From Solitalea longa (GTDB taxonomy: Bacteria; Bacteroidota; Bacteroidia; Sphingobacteriales; Sphingobacteriaceae): 64,000 bases of DNA. The stretch spans positions 124,001-188,000 of the forward strand of contig NZ_PQVF01000001.1 of NCBI RefSeq assembly GCF_002920915.1, written 5' to 3'. The translations under genes were made by a program, and so were the position numbers. Below are positions 43,437 to 52,361 of this stretch, piece after piece. Numbering within the stretch: position 1 is the first letter of the stretch; every line of letters begins with the position of its first letter. Below the pieces are notes generated by a model. The model did no database searches. It worked only from the letters and a program-made list of their open reading frames with translations, and had not been told where the DNA came from.

Positions 43437-44833
43437 ACGTTTGGTTTTCTTACAATTTGGGCCATCATTTCAGCCTCGGTTACAACTTTATCGCCAACAA
43501 TTACAACACCTTTCATCTGGCAAATGCCACGTCTGATCGGTGCGGTAAGGTCACATCTTAAGATCAATGTATCGCCCGGAAGTACTTTTTCCTTGAATCT
43601 TACATTTTCTATTTTCATAAAATAGGTAAGGTAGTTCTCTGGATCAGGTACCGTATTCAACACTAAAATTCCTCCGTTTTGAGCAAGGGCCTCTACTTGC
43701 AGAACGCCAGGCATAACCGGACTTCCAGGGAAATGACCCACAAAGAACGGCTCATTCATGGTTACATTCTTTACACCTACCACGTGGTTTTGAGAAATTT
43801 CCATGATCTTATCTACCAACAAAAATGGAGGACGATGCGGTAAACGAGCCATGATCTCATTTACATCATAAACTGGTTTGGCGTTTGTGTTGTATAACGG
43901 AATTGTTTTACCTCTACGTTCTTTTTTGATCATAGCTTTAATTTTTCTCGCAAAAGCTACGTTTGCAGCATGGCCCGGACGAGCAGCCATGATATGTGCT
44001 TTTAACGGCATTCCTGCTAACGCTAAATCACCAATAACATCCAGCAACTTGTGTCGTGCCGGCTCATTTTGATGACGAAGCGAAATATTATTTAAGATAC
44101 CTTCTTTAGCAACTGCAATTTCCTGACGGTTGAACAGTTTAGCTAAATGCGTTAATTCTTCAGGGTGAACCTCTCTATCAACAATTACAATTGCGTTATT
44201 TAAATCACCGCCTTTAATTAAGCCGTGTTTTAACAAAAGCTCTAGTTCATGTAAAAACACGAACGTTCGGCAAGAAGAAATTTCACTTCTGAATTCGGAA
44301 ATATGAGAGATGTTGGCATGCTGAGTTCCCAAAACCGGCGAGTTGTAATCAACCATAACAGTTAAACGGTAATCATCAGCAGGCATAGCGATCATTTCAA
44401 CTTTTCTGTCAGCCTCTGCATAATGAATGTTTTGGTTGATATGAAAATATTCCCGATCAGCCTTTTGGTCTTCAAAGCCAACTTTTTCGAAAGACTCGAT
44501 AAATTGAATAGAACTTCCATCCATTATCGGCGCCTCAGGGCCATCCACTTCGATCAATACGTTGTCAACTTCTGATCCTACCAAAGCCGCTAATACGTGC
44601 TCAATGGTACTAATGCGACCGCCATTTTGTTCAAGAGTAGTGCCTCGCGAGGTATCCACCACGTTATCAACATCAGCATCGATAATCGGGTTGCCCGGTA
44701 AATCAATACGCTGAAACTTATAACCGTGATTTTCAGGAGCGGGCTTAAAAGTAAGAGTTACACTTGCTCCGGTGTGAAGGCCTACGCCCGATACTGATAC
44801 AGGTGCCTTGAGGGTTCTTTGCTTAATGTTCAT
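43433..44833 (-). CDS. lpxC/fabZ: Fused LpxC deacetylase / FabZ dehydratase
   Basis: A 466-residue fusion. The N-terminal half (1-300) is LpxC, the zinc UDP-3-O-acyl-GlcNAc deacetylase: SGVGLHTGASVTLTFKPAP, STIEHVLAALVGSEVDNVLI with the first zinc histidine, and HKLLDVIGDLALAGMPLKAH with further zinc ligands. The C-terminal part (about 320-460) is FabZ: IMARLPHRPPFLLVDKIMEI, FFVGHFPGSPVMPGVLQVEA with the catalytic His and Glu. LpxC performs the committed step of lipid A; FabZ dehydrates 3-hydroxyacyl-ACP, competing for the same substrate. The fusion is characteristic of Bacteroidota. Confidence 0.97.
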   Translation of the reverse strand: MNIKQRTLKAPVSVSGVGLHTGASVTLTFKPAPENHGYKFQRIDLPGNPIIDADVDNVVDTSRGTTLEQNGGRISTIEHVLAALVGSEVDNVLIEVDGPEAPIMDGSSIQFIESFEKVGFEDQKADREYFHINQNIHYAEADRKVEMIAMPADDYRLTVMVDYNSPVLGTQHANISHISEFRSEISSCRTFVFLHELELLLKHGLIKGGDLNNAIVIVDREVHPEELTHLAKLFNRQEIAVAKEGILNNISLRHQNEPARHKLLDVIGDLALAGMPLKAHIMAARPGHAANVAFARKIKAMIKKERRGKTIPLYNTNAKPVYDVNEIMARLPHRPPFLLVDKIMEISQNHVVGVKNVTMNEPFFVGHFPGSPVMPGVLQVEALAQNGGILVLNTVPDPENYLTYFMKIENVRFKEKVLPGDTLILRCDLTAPIRRGICQMKGVVIVGDKVVTEAEMMAQIVRKPNV

Positions 44834-44917
44834 TCAAAGTAATTTTATTCGGCTGTAACAACAAGAGCTACTGCTTATTGCTGCTGATATAAATACAGCG
44901 CTAATTATTTCAGCCTG

Positions 44918-44925
44918 CAAAATTA
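44918..44925 (-). promoter_or_regulatory. Possible -7 box for lpxC/fabZ
   Basis: The minus strand reads TAATTTTG, an exact fit to TAnnTTTG, 84 bp upstream of the lpxC/fabZ start within the 177-bp gap after lpxD. No convincing -33 partner, so this is a weak call; the gap makes an internal promoter plausible. Confidence 0.35.
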
Positions 44926-45010
44926 CTAAAAACTACTTCTTAAGTAATGAAAAATGCAATTTTTACTTAAAAGACTGTATACCGTTTTATTATCGGGTAC
45001 AAAACCTTTG

Positions 45011-46054
45011 TTATTTATCTCCTTTTAGTTCTTTTATGGTTTTGTCGAGTTCGTAAACCTTGCGTTCGAGCTCCGGAAGACGAGGTAACACTTGGATAGT
45101 TTTGAGGGAGTTAAAGTAAGGATCGATTGGAGAACCGTTCCATTTTTTGTTTTCTTCGGTAATTGTTTTATGAACGCCTGATTGAGCTCCAAATTGAGAA
45201 CCTTTGGCAATTGTGATGTGGCCAACGATACCAACCTGGCCGGCAATTACACAGCTTTCACCAATTTTGGTACTTCCTGAAATTCCAGCCTGGGCAGCTA
45301 CAACTGTATTTGCACCAAGTTCAACATTGTGAGCAATTTGAATCAGGTTATCCAGTTTTACGCCTTTACCAATTATGGTTGAACCCATGGTAGCACGGTC
45401 AATTGTTGTATTAGCACCAATTTCAACATTGTCTTCAATGACAACGTTTCCGATTTGAGCTACTTTAGAATATGAACCATCGGCTTGCGGAGCAAAGCCA
45501 AATCCGTCGCTACCAATTACGGTACCGGCATGAATGGTTACATTGTTTCCAACAACACAATCTGAATAAATTTTAACCCCGGCAAAGATCACTGAGTTGT
45601 CGCCAACTTTTACATTGTCGCCAATATATGCCTGAGGATAAATTTTTACGTTTTTACCAATCTTAGCATTGTTGCCAATGTAAGCAAAAGCGCCCAGGTA
45701 CAAATTCTCGCCAACCGTTGCTGAAGTGCTAATGAACGATGGCTGTTCAATACCTGTTTTGTTTTGTTTAATGGTATTATATTTTTCCAATAGAACTGAA
45801 AATGCAGAATACGCATCATCAACCCTGATGAGCGTACTTTTTACATCACCAGTAAGTACCAGGTCTTTGTTAACAATTACTACTGAAGCGTTTGTAGTAT
45901 ATAAGTGAGGGGCGTACTTTGGGTTTGCTAAAAATGAAAGAGAGCCAGTTGAGCCTTCCTCAATTTTAGCAAGTTCTGAAACTGTAACATCCGGATTGCC
46001 TTCAACAACCCCATTTAATAATTTGCCTAATTCCGCTGCGGTAAACCGGATCAT
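45011..46054 (-). CDS. lpxD: UDP-3-O-(3-hydroxyacyl)glucosamine N-acyltransferase LpxD
   Basis: A 347-residue trimeric hexapeptide-repeat acyltransferase. The N-terminal uridine-binding domain (about 1-100: [40 protein letters not shown]) precedes the beta-helix core (110-310), with the catalytic histidine in [11 protein letters not shown], and a C-terminal helix ([20 protein letters not shown]). It adds the second acyl chain to lipid A precursor using 3-hydroxyacyl-ACP. First of the lipid A block, followed by lpxC/fabZ after 177 bp and preceded by an HD-domain gene 180 bp upstream. Confidence 0.97.
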   Translation of the reverse strand: MIRFTAAELGKLLNGVVEGNPDVTVSELAKIEEGSTGSLSFLANPKYAPHLYTTNASVVIVNKDLVLTGDVKSTLIRVDDAYSAFSVLLEKYNTIKQNKTGIEQPSFISTSATVGENLYLGAFAYIGNNAKIGKNVKIYPQAYIGDNVKVGDNSVIFAGVKIYSDCVVGNNVTIHAGTVIGSDGFGFAPQADGSYSKVAQIGNVVIEDNVEIGANTTIDRATMGSTIIGKGVKLDNLIQIAHNVELGANTVVAAQAGISGSTKIGESCVIAGQVGIVGHITIAKGSQFGAQSGVHKTITEENKKWNGSPIDPYFNSLKTIQVLPRLPELERKVYELDKTIKELKGDK

Positions 46055-46234
46055 GTAAATATTTTGAAACTAAAAATTTTACAAAGGTGAAGAAAATTCC
46101 TCCACATTAACAAATGAATAATTTGCTTAACACTATTTTTAAATACGAATTGCCCTTAATTCGCTGATATGTTGCGTGCTTGCAAAATACCTTTTACCCT
46201 ATTTTTATTGATTTTGTTTCGCTTTTGGCCATTC

Positions 46235-47455
46235 TTAAATTCTTGGAGTACATAAGTAGTATTTCTCCACGGTTTTAGCTAAAGCTTCAATATTAAAATT
46301 GTCAGATGCTTCTGTTAGATCGATTACAGTATTGTCTTTTCGTAAAATTTCAATCCTGTCAACCTTTTTATAGGCACTATTAGAAATCATATCAGAAAAT
46401 ACGAAATATTGCACCTCTTCATCAGTTATGCCGAAATGTTGTTTTACCTGACGCTTTATTTCTTCAATTCTGATTTTGCCAATAGGCTCCTTCTGAATTT
46501 CAACACGGTAAAGTTTTCTGTTTATCAGTGATTGGCATAGATACGATAGGATTTTATCGTTATGGTCGGCCCAAACTTTTATACACGCATTAATATCATG
46601 ATCATCTAGTCTTACAAAATGATCCAGGTACTGTTCATCTGAAAGAAAACGTTCTCTTGCGATCCGGTTATATAAAAACAAACGAAATGAAGGTGTGGTA
46701 AACAATTCTACTCCATTTAGGGCCAGCTCTTTGGCTCTTTTCAATATTTTAAAAAGCATGGTTTCGCCTGCAATTACCGTTTTGTGTAAATACACCTGCC
46801 AGTACATTAACCTGCGGGCAATAATGAATTTTTCAATGGAGTAAATCCCTTTTTCCTCCACCACAATGCGGTCATTGGCAACGTTAAGCATTTTTAGAAT
46901 ACGGTCGTAGCTGATCACCCCCTCTGAAACACCGGTAAAGAAACTGTCGCGGTTCAGGTAATCCATTCGATCAAGATCGAGCTGGCTTGAAACCAATTGA
47001 TGTAAGAATTTTTTGCTGTATCGATTATTGAATATATCGATAGCTAGTGTTAAACGGCCATTAAACTCTTCATTAAGCTTATCCATTATTAATGCCGAAA
47101 TGGTTTCATGGTGAACATCTTCAATAATGCAGTTCTCCAGGGCGTGAGAAAATGGGCCATGGCCAATATCGTGCAATAAAATAGCAACGGTAACGGCCTC
47201 CGCTTCTTCATCGGTAATTTCATGTCCTTTTGCCCTAAGGGTTTCTATGGCCAGGCTCATTAAATGAGTTGCACCCAAAGCATGCTGAAAGCGGGTATGC
47301 ATGGCTCCCGGATAAACCAGGTGTGTCATGGCACATTGTTTAATATTTCTTAACCGCTGAAACCAGGGATGAGACAATAAATCAAAGATGATTTCGTATT
47401 GTATATTAATGAACCCATAAACCGGGTCGTTCACAATTTTCTTCTTATTGAGCAT
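46235..47455 (-). CDS. HD-domain phosphohydrolase
   Basis: A 406-residue HD-superfamily protein: TRFQHALGATHLMSLAIETL contains the first metal His, LLHDIGHGPFSHALEN the HD pair and a third His, and LVSSQLDLDRMDYLNRDSFF the later Asp. This matches the dGTPase-like/SAMHD group that hydrolyses (d)NTPs or ppGpp-like nucleotides. A long helical C-terminal domain (about 240-400) follows. Bacteroidota carry it next to lpxD frequently, as far as I recall, but a functional connection is not known. It is divergent from porX across about 110 bp. Confidence 0.9.
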   Translation of the reverse strand: MLNKKKIVNDPVYGFINIQYEIIFDLLSHPWFQRLRNIKQCAMTHLVYPGAMHTRFQHALGATHLMSLAIETLRAKGHEITDEEAEAVTVAILLHDIGHGPFSHALENCIIEDVHHETISALIMDKLNEEFNGRLTLAIDIFNNRYSKKFLHQLVSSQLDLDRMDYLNRDSFFTGVSEGVISYDRILKMLNVANDRIVVEEKGIYSIEKFIIARRLMYWQVYLHKTVIAGETMLFKILKRAKELALNGVELFTTPSFRLFLYNRIARERFLSDEQYLDHFVRLDDHDINACIKVWADHNDKILSYLCQSLINRKLYRVEIQKEPIGKIRIEEIKRQVKQHFGITDEEVQYFVFSDMISNSAYKKVDRIEILRKDNTVIDLTEASDNFNIEALAKTVEKYYLCTPRI

Positions 47456-47568
47456 ATCTACTTTAAGACTACAATTTGGTAAATTTACAGTTGAAACGCA
47501 TCAAGTGCTTCTCTGTTTGGATACTAAAGCTTTTTAGCCGTTTTTTAACCATTTTTAATTCAACACGT

Positions 47569-49119
47569 ATGCAGGAACCTACAATACTTTGGGCTGACGA
47601 TGAAATTGATTTGCTCAAACCCCATATCCTTTTTTTAAAAGATAAAGGCTACACCATAAAAACCGTTACCAATGGCAGTGATGCCCTTGATGCCTTTAAA
47701 GCCGAGCACTTCGATCTTATTTTTTTAGATGAAAACATGCCAGGTTTAACAGGACTTGAAACACTTACTGAAATTAAAAACATTAATACAGATATTCCCG
47801 TGGTGCTGATCACTAAAAGTGAAGAAGAGTACCTCATGGAAGATGCTATAGGGTCAAAGATAGACGATTACCTGATTAAACCGGTTAATCCGAAACAGAT
47901 TCTGCTTACGATTAAAAAAATACTCGATAATAAGCGCCTAGTGGGAGAAAAGACCGCCTCTGCTTATCAGCAGGATTTCAGGAACTTATTGATGACGCTG
48001 AATGATAATCTTTCGTACGAAGAATGGGCTGATGTTTACAAAAAACTGATCTATTGGGAACTTGAACTTCAAAACCTCGAAGACCAAGGAATGCATGAGA
48101 TTTTAACCCAACAGAAACGGGAAGCGAATACGCAGTTCTCGAAATTTGTGGAGAAGAACTATGTAAAGTGGCTTAACCATCCTGAAGATGCACCTACGCA
48201 ATCCCATCAGTTGTTGCGCACCAAAGTTTTTCCGTTTTTAGATTCAACGCCAACTTTCTTTGTACTGATCGATAATCTCCGCTATGATCAATGGAAGATC
48301 ATTAGCCCTATTGTAAGTGAGTATTTTAGAATTGAAAGCGAAGAAAGTTATTACAGTATTCTTCCAACGGCAACTCAGTATGCCCGTAATGCTATTTTCG
48401 CCGGGTTATTGCCTTCAGAAATGGAGAAACGTCATCCCAATTTATGGCAAAACGATGATGATGAAGGGGGTAAAAACATGTATGAAGAAGATTTCTTGGC
48501 TGATCATTTAAAAAGGGCACGAAAAGAGGTGAAATTCTCTTATACAAAGGTTTTAAATTACGAACAAGGAAAAGATCTGGTAGATAATATCCACAACCTG
48601 ATAAATAATCCGTTCAATGTGATTGTTTACAATTTCGTTGACATGTTGTCACATGCTCGTACAGAGATGGAGATTATCCGAGAGCTGGCTTCGGATGAAA
48701 AGGCTTACCGTTCTCTCACTCTTTCGTGGTTCGAGAACTCTCCTTTACTGGAAGCGCTTAAAAAACTATCACAAAAGAATATTCGCCTTGTCATTACCAC
48801 CGATCATGGAACCATAAGGGTTAAAACGCCAAGTAAAGTTGTTGGAGATCGGAATACGAATACAAACCTTCGTTATAAGCAGGGAAAAAACCTTGCATTT
48901 GATGCTAAAGAGGTTTTCCATGTTAAAAACCCAGCTGATGCGTTTTTGCCAAAGGTGAATGTTAGTCAAAGCTTCATTTTTGCCAAGGAAGATGAGTACT
49001 TCATTTATCCGAATAACTATAATCAGTTTGTGAATTACTACAATAACACATTCCAGCATGGAGGTATTTCACTGGAAGAAATGGTAATACCGTTCATCAT
49101 GCTTAGTTCAAAGGGTTAA
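47569..49119 (+). CDS. porX: PorX, response regulator with PglZ domain, T9SS regulator
   Basis: I take the ATG at 47569 (MQEPTILWADDEIDLLKPHI); the longer frame from 47476 adds 31 hydrophobic and basic residues not found at the start of PorX. The 516-residue protein has a receiver domain (acceptor Asp54 in LIFLDENMPGLTG), a helical linker and a C-terminal PglZ/alkaline-phosphatase-like domain (about 210-510: FFVLIDNLRYDQWKIISPIV, ILPTATQYARNAIFAGLLPS, LVITTDHGTIRVKTPSKVVG). PorX regulates type IX secretion genes in Porphyromonas and gliding bacteria and acts with an extracytoplasmic sigma factor. The T9SS components PorV and GldJ are at 61-64 kb. Confidence 0.95.
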   Translation: MQEPTILWADDEIDLLKPHILFLKDKGYTIKTVTNGSDALDAFKAEHFDLIFLDENMPGLTGLETLTEIKNINTDIPVVLITKSEEEYLMEDAIGSKIDDYLIKPVNPKQILLTIKKILDNKRLVGEKTASAYQQDFRNLLMTLNDNLSYEEWADVYKKLIYWELELQNLEDQGMHEILTQQKREANTQFSKFVEKNYVKWLNHPEDAPTQSHQLLRTKVFPFLDSTPTFFVLIDNLRYDQWKIISPIVSEYFRIESEESYYSILPTATQYARNAIFAGLLPSEMEKRHPNLWQNDDDEGGKNMYEEDFLADHLKRARKEVKFSYTKVLNYEQGKDLVDNIHNLINNPFNVIVYNFVDMLSHARTEMEIIRELASDEKAYRSLTLSWFENSPLLEALKKLSQKNIRLVITTDHGTIRVKTPSKVVGDRNTNTNLRYKQGKNLAFDAKEVFHVKNPADAFLPKVNVSQSFIFAKEDEYFIYPNNYNQFVNYYNNTFQHGGISLEEMVIPFIMLSSKG

Positions 49120-49139
49120 CTAAACGGTTAGTTCGAAAA

Positions 49140-49174
49140 AAAAATAGCCCGAGGTAATCCTCGGGCTATTTTTT
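49140..49174. terminator. Bidirectional terminator between porX and the DUF2911 gene
   Basis: AATAGCCCGAGG pairs with CCTCGGGCTATT around a TAAT loop (about 49143-49170), with A-tracts before and T-tracts after. It ends both convergent transcripts. Confidence 0.9.
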
Positions 49175-49188
49175 TATAAGCGATTAAT

Positions 49189-50046
49189 TTATTTTCCGCT
49201 TTTCGCATCAGCGATTAATTTATCATTTAAAGCAACGTAGTCGTTGTTATTGGCCTTAGCAGCAACTGCTTTTGACTGTTCAGCAGTGGCAATAGCTCCT
49301 TTATAATCTTTCAGTTTATATTGGATCTTAGCCTTAAGGTGCATTACCCAAAATGCATCAGGTTGAGTCTTAATCGCTTCGTCTGACCAGGAAAGCGCCT
49401 GTTTCAAATCACGACCGGTCTCATAATAATAAGCTGCAGCCTGAAAATAAGGTTTTTTATCCCCTTTCATGGCTTCATCAATTGAGGCTATGATTTTATT
49501 ATCAATATCGGCAGTAACAGTAAAAAACACCTGAAGATTATCCCATAGCAAATCTACCTCAGCCGAATTTGGTTTTACATTATCGATAGTCATTGTGAAG
49601 GTTTCGAGACTGAAAGGCAATGTGCGGGCTGTTGCTTTAAAGCGAGCAACATCTTCTTCTTTTTTATAGCCATCAATTCCCCAGTTTTTTAACCCTTTAT
49701 TCAAAATTACTTCCCAGTCGCCTGTTGCCGAAGGAATAGTGTATAAAACATATTCTCCTGCAGGCACAGCAACTCCATTAACTTTCACATCCTCGCCAAA
49801 AGTGATTTTGGTGGCAGCATTAGCACCTGTTCTCCATAATTTATCATAAGGAACTAAATCGCCGAAAATTTTACGTCCTTTAACGCCCGGACGTGAATAC
49901 GTAAGCTCAATTGAAGAAAGAGCAAAATCTTGTTTAATTGTTTGAGTTGGACTCGGTGCAGGCATTTTAATACCTTGAGCCTTAACACCTGAACCAGTAA
50001 TTGCCACTGCGGCAACTACCAGCAGTGAAAGAAGAGTTTTTTTCAT
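49189..50046 (-). CDS. DUF2911 secreted protein with TPR-like C-terminal part
   Basis: A 285-residue secreted protein (signal MKKTLLSLLVVAAVAITGSG... cleaved near VKAQ). DUF2911 spans about 30-190: LSSIELTYSRPGVKGRKIFG, DLVPYDKLWRTGANAATKIT, VPAGEYVLYTIPSATGDWEV, a beta-sandwich of unknown function. The C-terminal 80 residues form two or three TPR-like helix pairs (KPYFQAAAYYYETGRDLKQA, ALSWSDEAIKTQPDAFWVMH). Common in Bacteroidota; function unknown. A TAGATTTG box on the minus strand at 50236-50243 may be its promoter. Confidence 0.9.
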   Translation of the reverse strand: MKKTLLSLLVVAAVAITGSGVKAQGIKMPAPSPTQTIKQDFALSSIELTYSRPGVKGRKIFGDLVPYDKLWRTGANAATKITFGEDVKVNGVAVPAGEYVLYTIPSATGDWEVILNKGLKNWGIDGYKKEEDVARFKATARTLPFSLETFTMTIDNVKPNSAEVDLLWDNLQVFFTVTADIDNKIIASIDEAMKGDKKPYFQAAAYYYETGRDLKQALSWSDEAIKTQPDAFWVMHLKAKIQYKLKDYKGAIATAEQSKAVAAKANNNDYVALNDKLIADAKSGK

Positions 50047-50386
50047 GATGATAGCATTGGTTGAAGGTTCTAAGTTAAGAAAGTATACAATAGAGGTTCT
50101 TATTATTTTTGTTACGAAAATGAAGGTAGATTCATGAATCTTTTGTCAAAAATTAACTTCAAAAAAACTGTTAGTGTATATTTCGTTGTCAGCTAATACG
50201 AAAAGTTAACATTAGTTTAAAGTTCAGATAAGGCTCAAATCTATAATCTTCTTGAAATCCACTCTCCTAATAATTATTTAATTTAACGCTGGATAAATAA
50301 TACCTATTTAATATTCTTTAAAACCACCTTTATGATCTTGACAATGGCAATAATTCAATTAAATTGCCCCTAAGATTTACAACAAA
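50047..50386. other. Divergent intergenic region
   Basis: 340 bp of AT-rich sequence between the DUF2911 gene and a forward small membrane gene. The minus strand holds an exact -7-like TAGATTTG at 50236-50243, about 190 bp upstream of the DUF2911 start. I see no conserved hairpin or repeat. Confidence 0.35.
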
Positions 50387-50641
50387 ATGAGGAAATTTGA
50401 ATTTTTTGATGTTTTTTATGTAGGACTTTTTATATTTTTCATAGTACAGGTTTTCCATACTGACGCACCAAAGGGGAAGCTATTGGTTTCTCTTTTATGT
50501 GGAGTCTCACTGATTAACCTATTGAAAGGCAGGGTTTCAAATCGCATTTTATATACTATAAGCGCTCCCATTTTAATAGGCCTTCTCTATGTAATTTTTA
50601 TTAATAACTTCCCAATGTACACACCTTCTTGTTTAAGGTGA
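50387..50641 (+). CDS. Small membrane protein of unknown function, 84 aa
   Basis: A small protein with three hydrophobic segments: about residues 7-22 (DVFYVGLFIFFIVQVF), 31-46 (LLVSLLCGVSLINLLK) and 54-73 (ILYTISAPILIGLLYVIFIN). Short polar loops and positively charged residues at the first junctions (HTDAPKGK) suggest an inner-membrane protein with an outside C-terminus (NNFPMYTPSCLR). No family recognised. It is isolated between two reverse-strand genes, so the case for a real gene rests on its length and hydrophobic pattern. Confidence 0.5.
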   Translation: MRKFEFFDVFYVGLFIFFIVQVFHTDAPKGKLLVSLLCGVSLINLLKGRVSNRILYTISAPILIGLLYVIFINNFPMYTPSCLR

Positions 50642-50717
50642 TAATACGACTCAAAACCTTTGTGTTTTGCAAGTTCATTTTAACCGATGTCTAATCAAAC
50701 TAACATTCTGCTATAAA

Positions 50718-52259
50718 TCACCCCGCCCAACCATCCCGATCTAAACTTCTGAAATGAATTGCTTCGGCTAAGTGCTCGACCTCTATTGTATCAGATTTAG
50801 CTAAATCGGCAATGGTACGTGAAACTTTAAGAATACGGTCGTAAGCACGGGCCGATAAACCAAGTCGTTCCATAGCTGTTTTTAACAGCAATTGCCCTGC
50901 CTCATTGATCTTGCATATTTCCCGTACCATCTTAGCACTCATCTGCGCATTGCAATACACCTCTTTTTTTCCTTCGAAGCGAAGCTGTTGAATATCTCTT
51001 GCTGCAATAACCCTTTCGCGAATGATGGAACTCTTTTCCGTTAAGCGTTCTCCTGAAAGCTCTTTGAAGGAGACTGGTGTAACTTCCACATGAATATCAA
51101 TCCGATCCAATAAAGGACCCGATATCTTACTTAAATACTTTTGCACAATACCGGGAGCGCAAACACATTCTTTCTCAGGATGATTATAAAAACCACAGGG
51201 ACATGGATTCATAGACGCCACCAGCATAAAGCTCGCAGGGTAATCAACCGAAATTTTTGCTCTTGAGATTGTGACTCTTCGCTCTTCCAGCGGTTGGCGC
51301 ATTACTTCGAGCACCGTTCGTTTAAACTCTGGAAGTTCATCCAAAAATAAAACACCATTATGTGCAAGAGAAATTTCGCCCGGTTGTGGGTTGCCACCTC
51401 CACCAACTAAGGCGACATCCGAAACCGTATGGTGAGGTGAACGAAAAGGGCGAATAGTTAACAGCGCATCAGACGCTTTAAGCTTACCTGCAACAGAATG
51501 GATCTTTGTTGTTTCAAGGGCCTCATGCAGATTTAAGGGAGGCAGAATGGTAGGCAAACGTTTAGCCAACATCGTTTTTCCGGCTCCGGGCGGGCCTATC
51601 AAAATCAGGTTATGACCACCAGCCGCAGCAATTTCAAGCGCCCTCTTTATATTTTCCTGGCCTTTTACATCAGAAAAATCAAATTCGTAATTGTTGATGT
51701 TGTTATAAAACTCTTCACGGGTATTAACTGTAACTGGTGTTAGCGTGGTGTTTCCATTCAGCAGATCCACTACTTCTGTTATGGTTTCAACCCCATAAAC
51801 ATCCAGGTCGCTAACTATTGCAGCTTCGCGTGCATTTTGTTTGGGTAAAATTATCCCTTTAAAGCCTTCCTTTTTAGCTTGAATAGCTATGGGTAACGCA
51901 CCTTTAAGAGGCTGGACTCCACCATCTAATGATAGTTCGCCCATGATCAAATACTGCCCAACAGTTTCAGCATTTATAATTTGCCCGGATGCAGCCAGAA
52001 TGCCTGTGGCAATGGTCAGATCATACGCTGAGCCTTCTTTTCGAATATCAGCAGGAGCCATGTTTACCACAATCTTCATCCGTGGCAAATGAAAATCAGT
52101 ATTCTTAATAGCGGCCTCAATTCGCTGGTAACTTTCTTTAACGGCGTTGTCGGGCAGGCCCACAATAAAATATTTGATTCCCGCAGTAACATTTACTTCA
52201 ACGGTAATAGTAATGGCCTGAACACCGAAAACGGCGCTGCCAAAAGTTTTTACAAGCAT
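50718..52259 (-). CDS. YifB/ComM-family Mg-chelatase-like AAA+ ATPase
   Basis: A 513-residue protein with an N-terminal S5-like/Lon-type domain (about 1-170: GSAVFGVQAITITVEVNVTA, GELSLDGGVQPLKGALPIAI). The AAA+ core follows, with Walker A in LIGPPGAGKTMLAKRLPTIL, GVLFLDELPEFKRTVLEVMR (Walker B) and FMLVASMNPCPCGFYNHPEK, whose cysteines are characteristic of YifB/ComM. The C-terminal SARAYDRILKVSRTIADLAK closes the family pattern. ComM promotes branch migration in natural transformation in Vibrio and Haemophilus; competence genes are not seen here. Divergent from the PLP enzyme gene by about 100 bp. Confidence 0.95.
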   Translation of the reverse strand: MLVKTFGSAVFGVQAITITVEVNVTAGIKYFIVGLPDNAVKESYQRIEAAIKNTDFHLPRMKIVVNMAPADIRKEGSAYDLTIATGILAASGQIINAETVGQYLIMGELSLDGGVQPLKGALPIAIQAKKEGFKGIILPKQNAREAAIVSDLDVYGVETITEVVDLLNGNTTLTPVTVNTREEFYNNINNYEFDFSDVKGQENIKRALEIAAAGGHNLILIGPPGAGKTMLAKRLPTILPPLNLHEALETTKIHSVAGKLKASDALLTIRPFRSPHHTVSDVALVGGGGNPQPGEISLAHNGVLFLDELPEFKRTVLEVMRQPLEERRVTISRAKISVDYPASFMLVASMNPCPCGFYNHPEKECVCAPGIVQKYLSKISGPLLDRIDIHVEVTPVSFKELSGERLTEKSSIIRERVIAARDIQQLRFEGKKEVYCNAQMSAKMVREICKINEAGQLLLKTAMERLGLSARAYDRILKVSRTIADLAKSDTIEVEHLAEAIHFRSLDRDGWAG

Positions 52260-52361
52260 AGGTAGTAGGTATTATGTTTTGTAAGCGATAACAAATAATA
52301 GTTATGCTTTAACTATTAAGTTAATCTTTTCTTATTAAGAAGATTACTATTTTAGAGAAAT

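Noticed and set aside
44918-44925. Definite lpxC promoter
   Set aside because: Only a -7 match was found; listed as a weak feature, not as a finding.
47476-47568. 31-residue N-terminal extension of PorX
   Set aside because: It would put a hydrophobic/basic segment before the receiver domain; PorX is a cytoplasmic protein that starts at the MQEPTILW-type segment.
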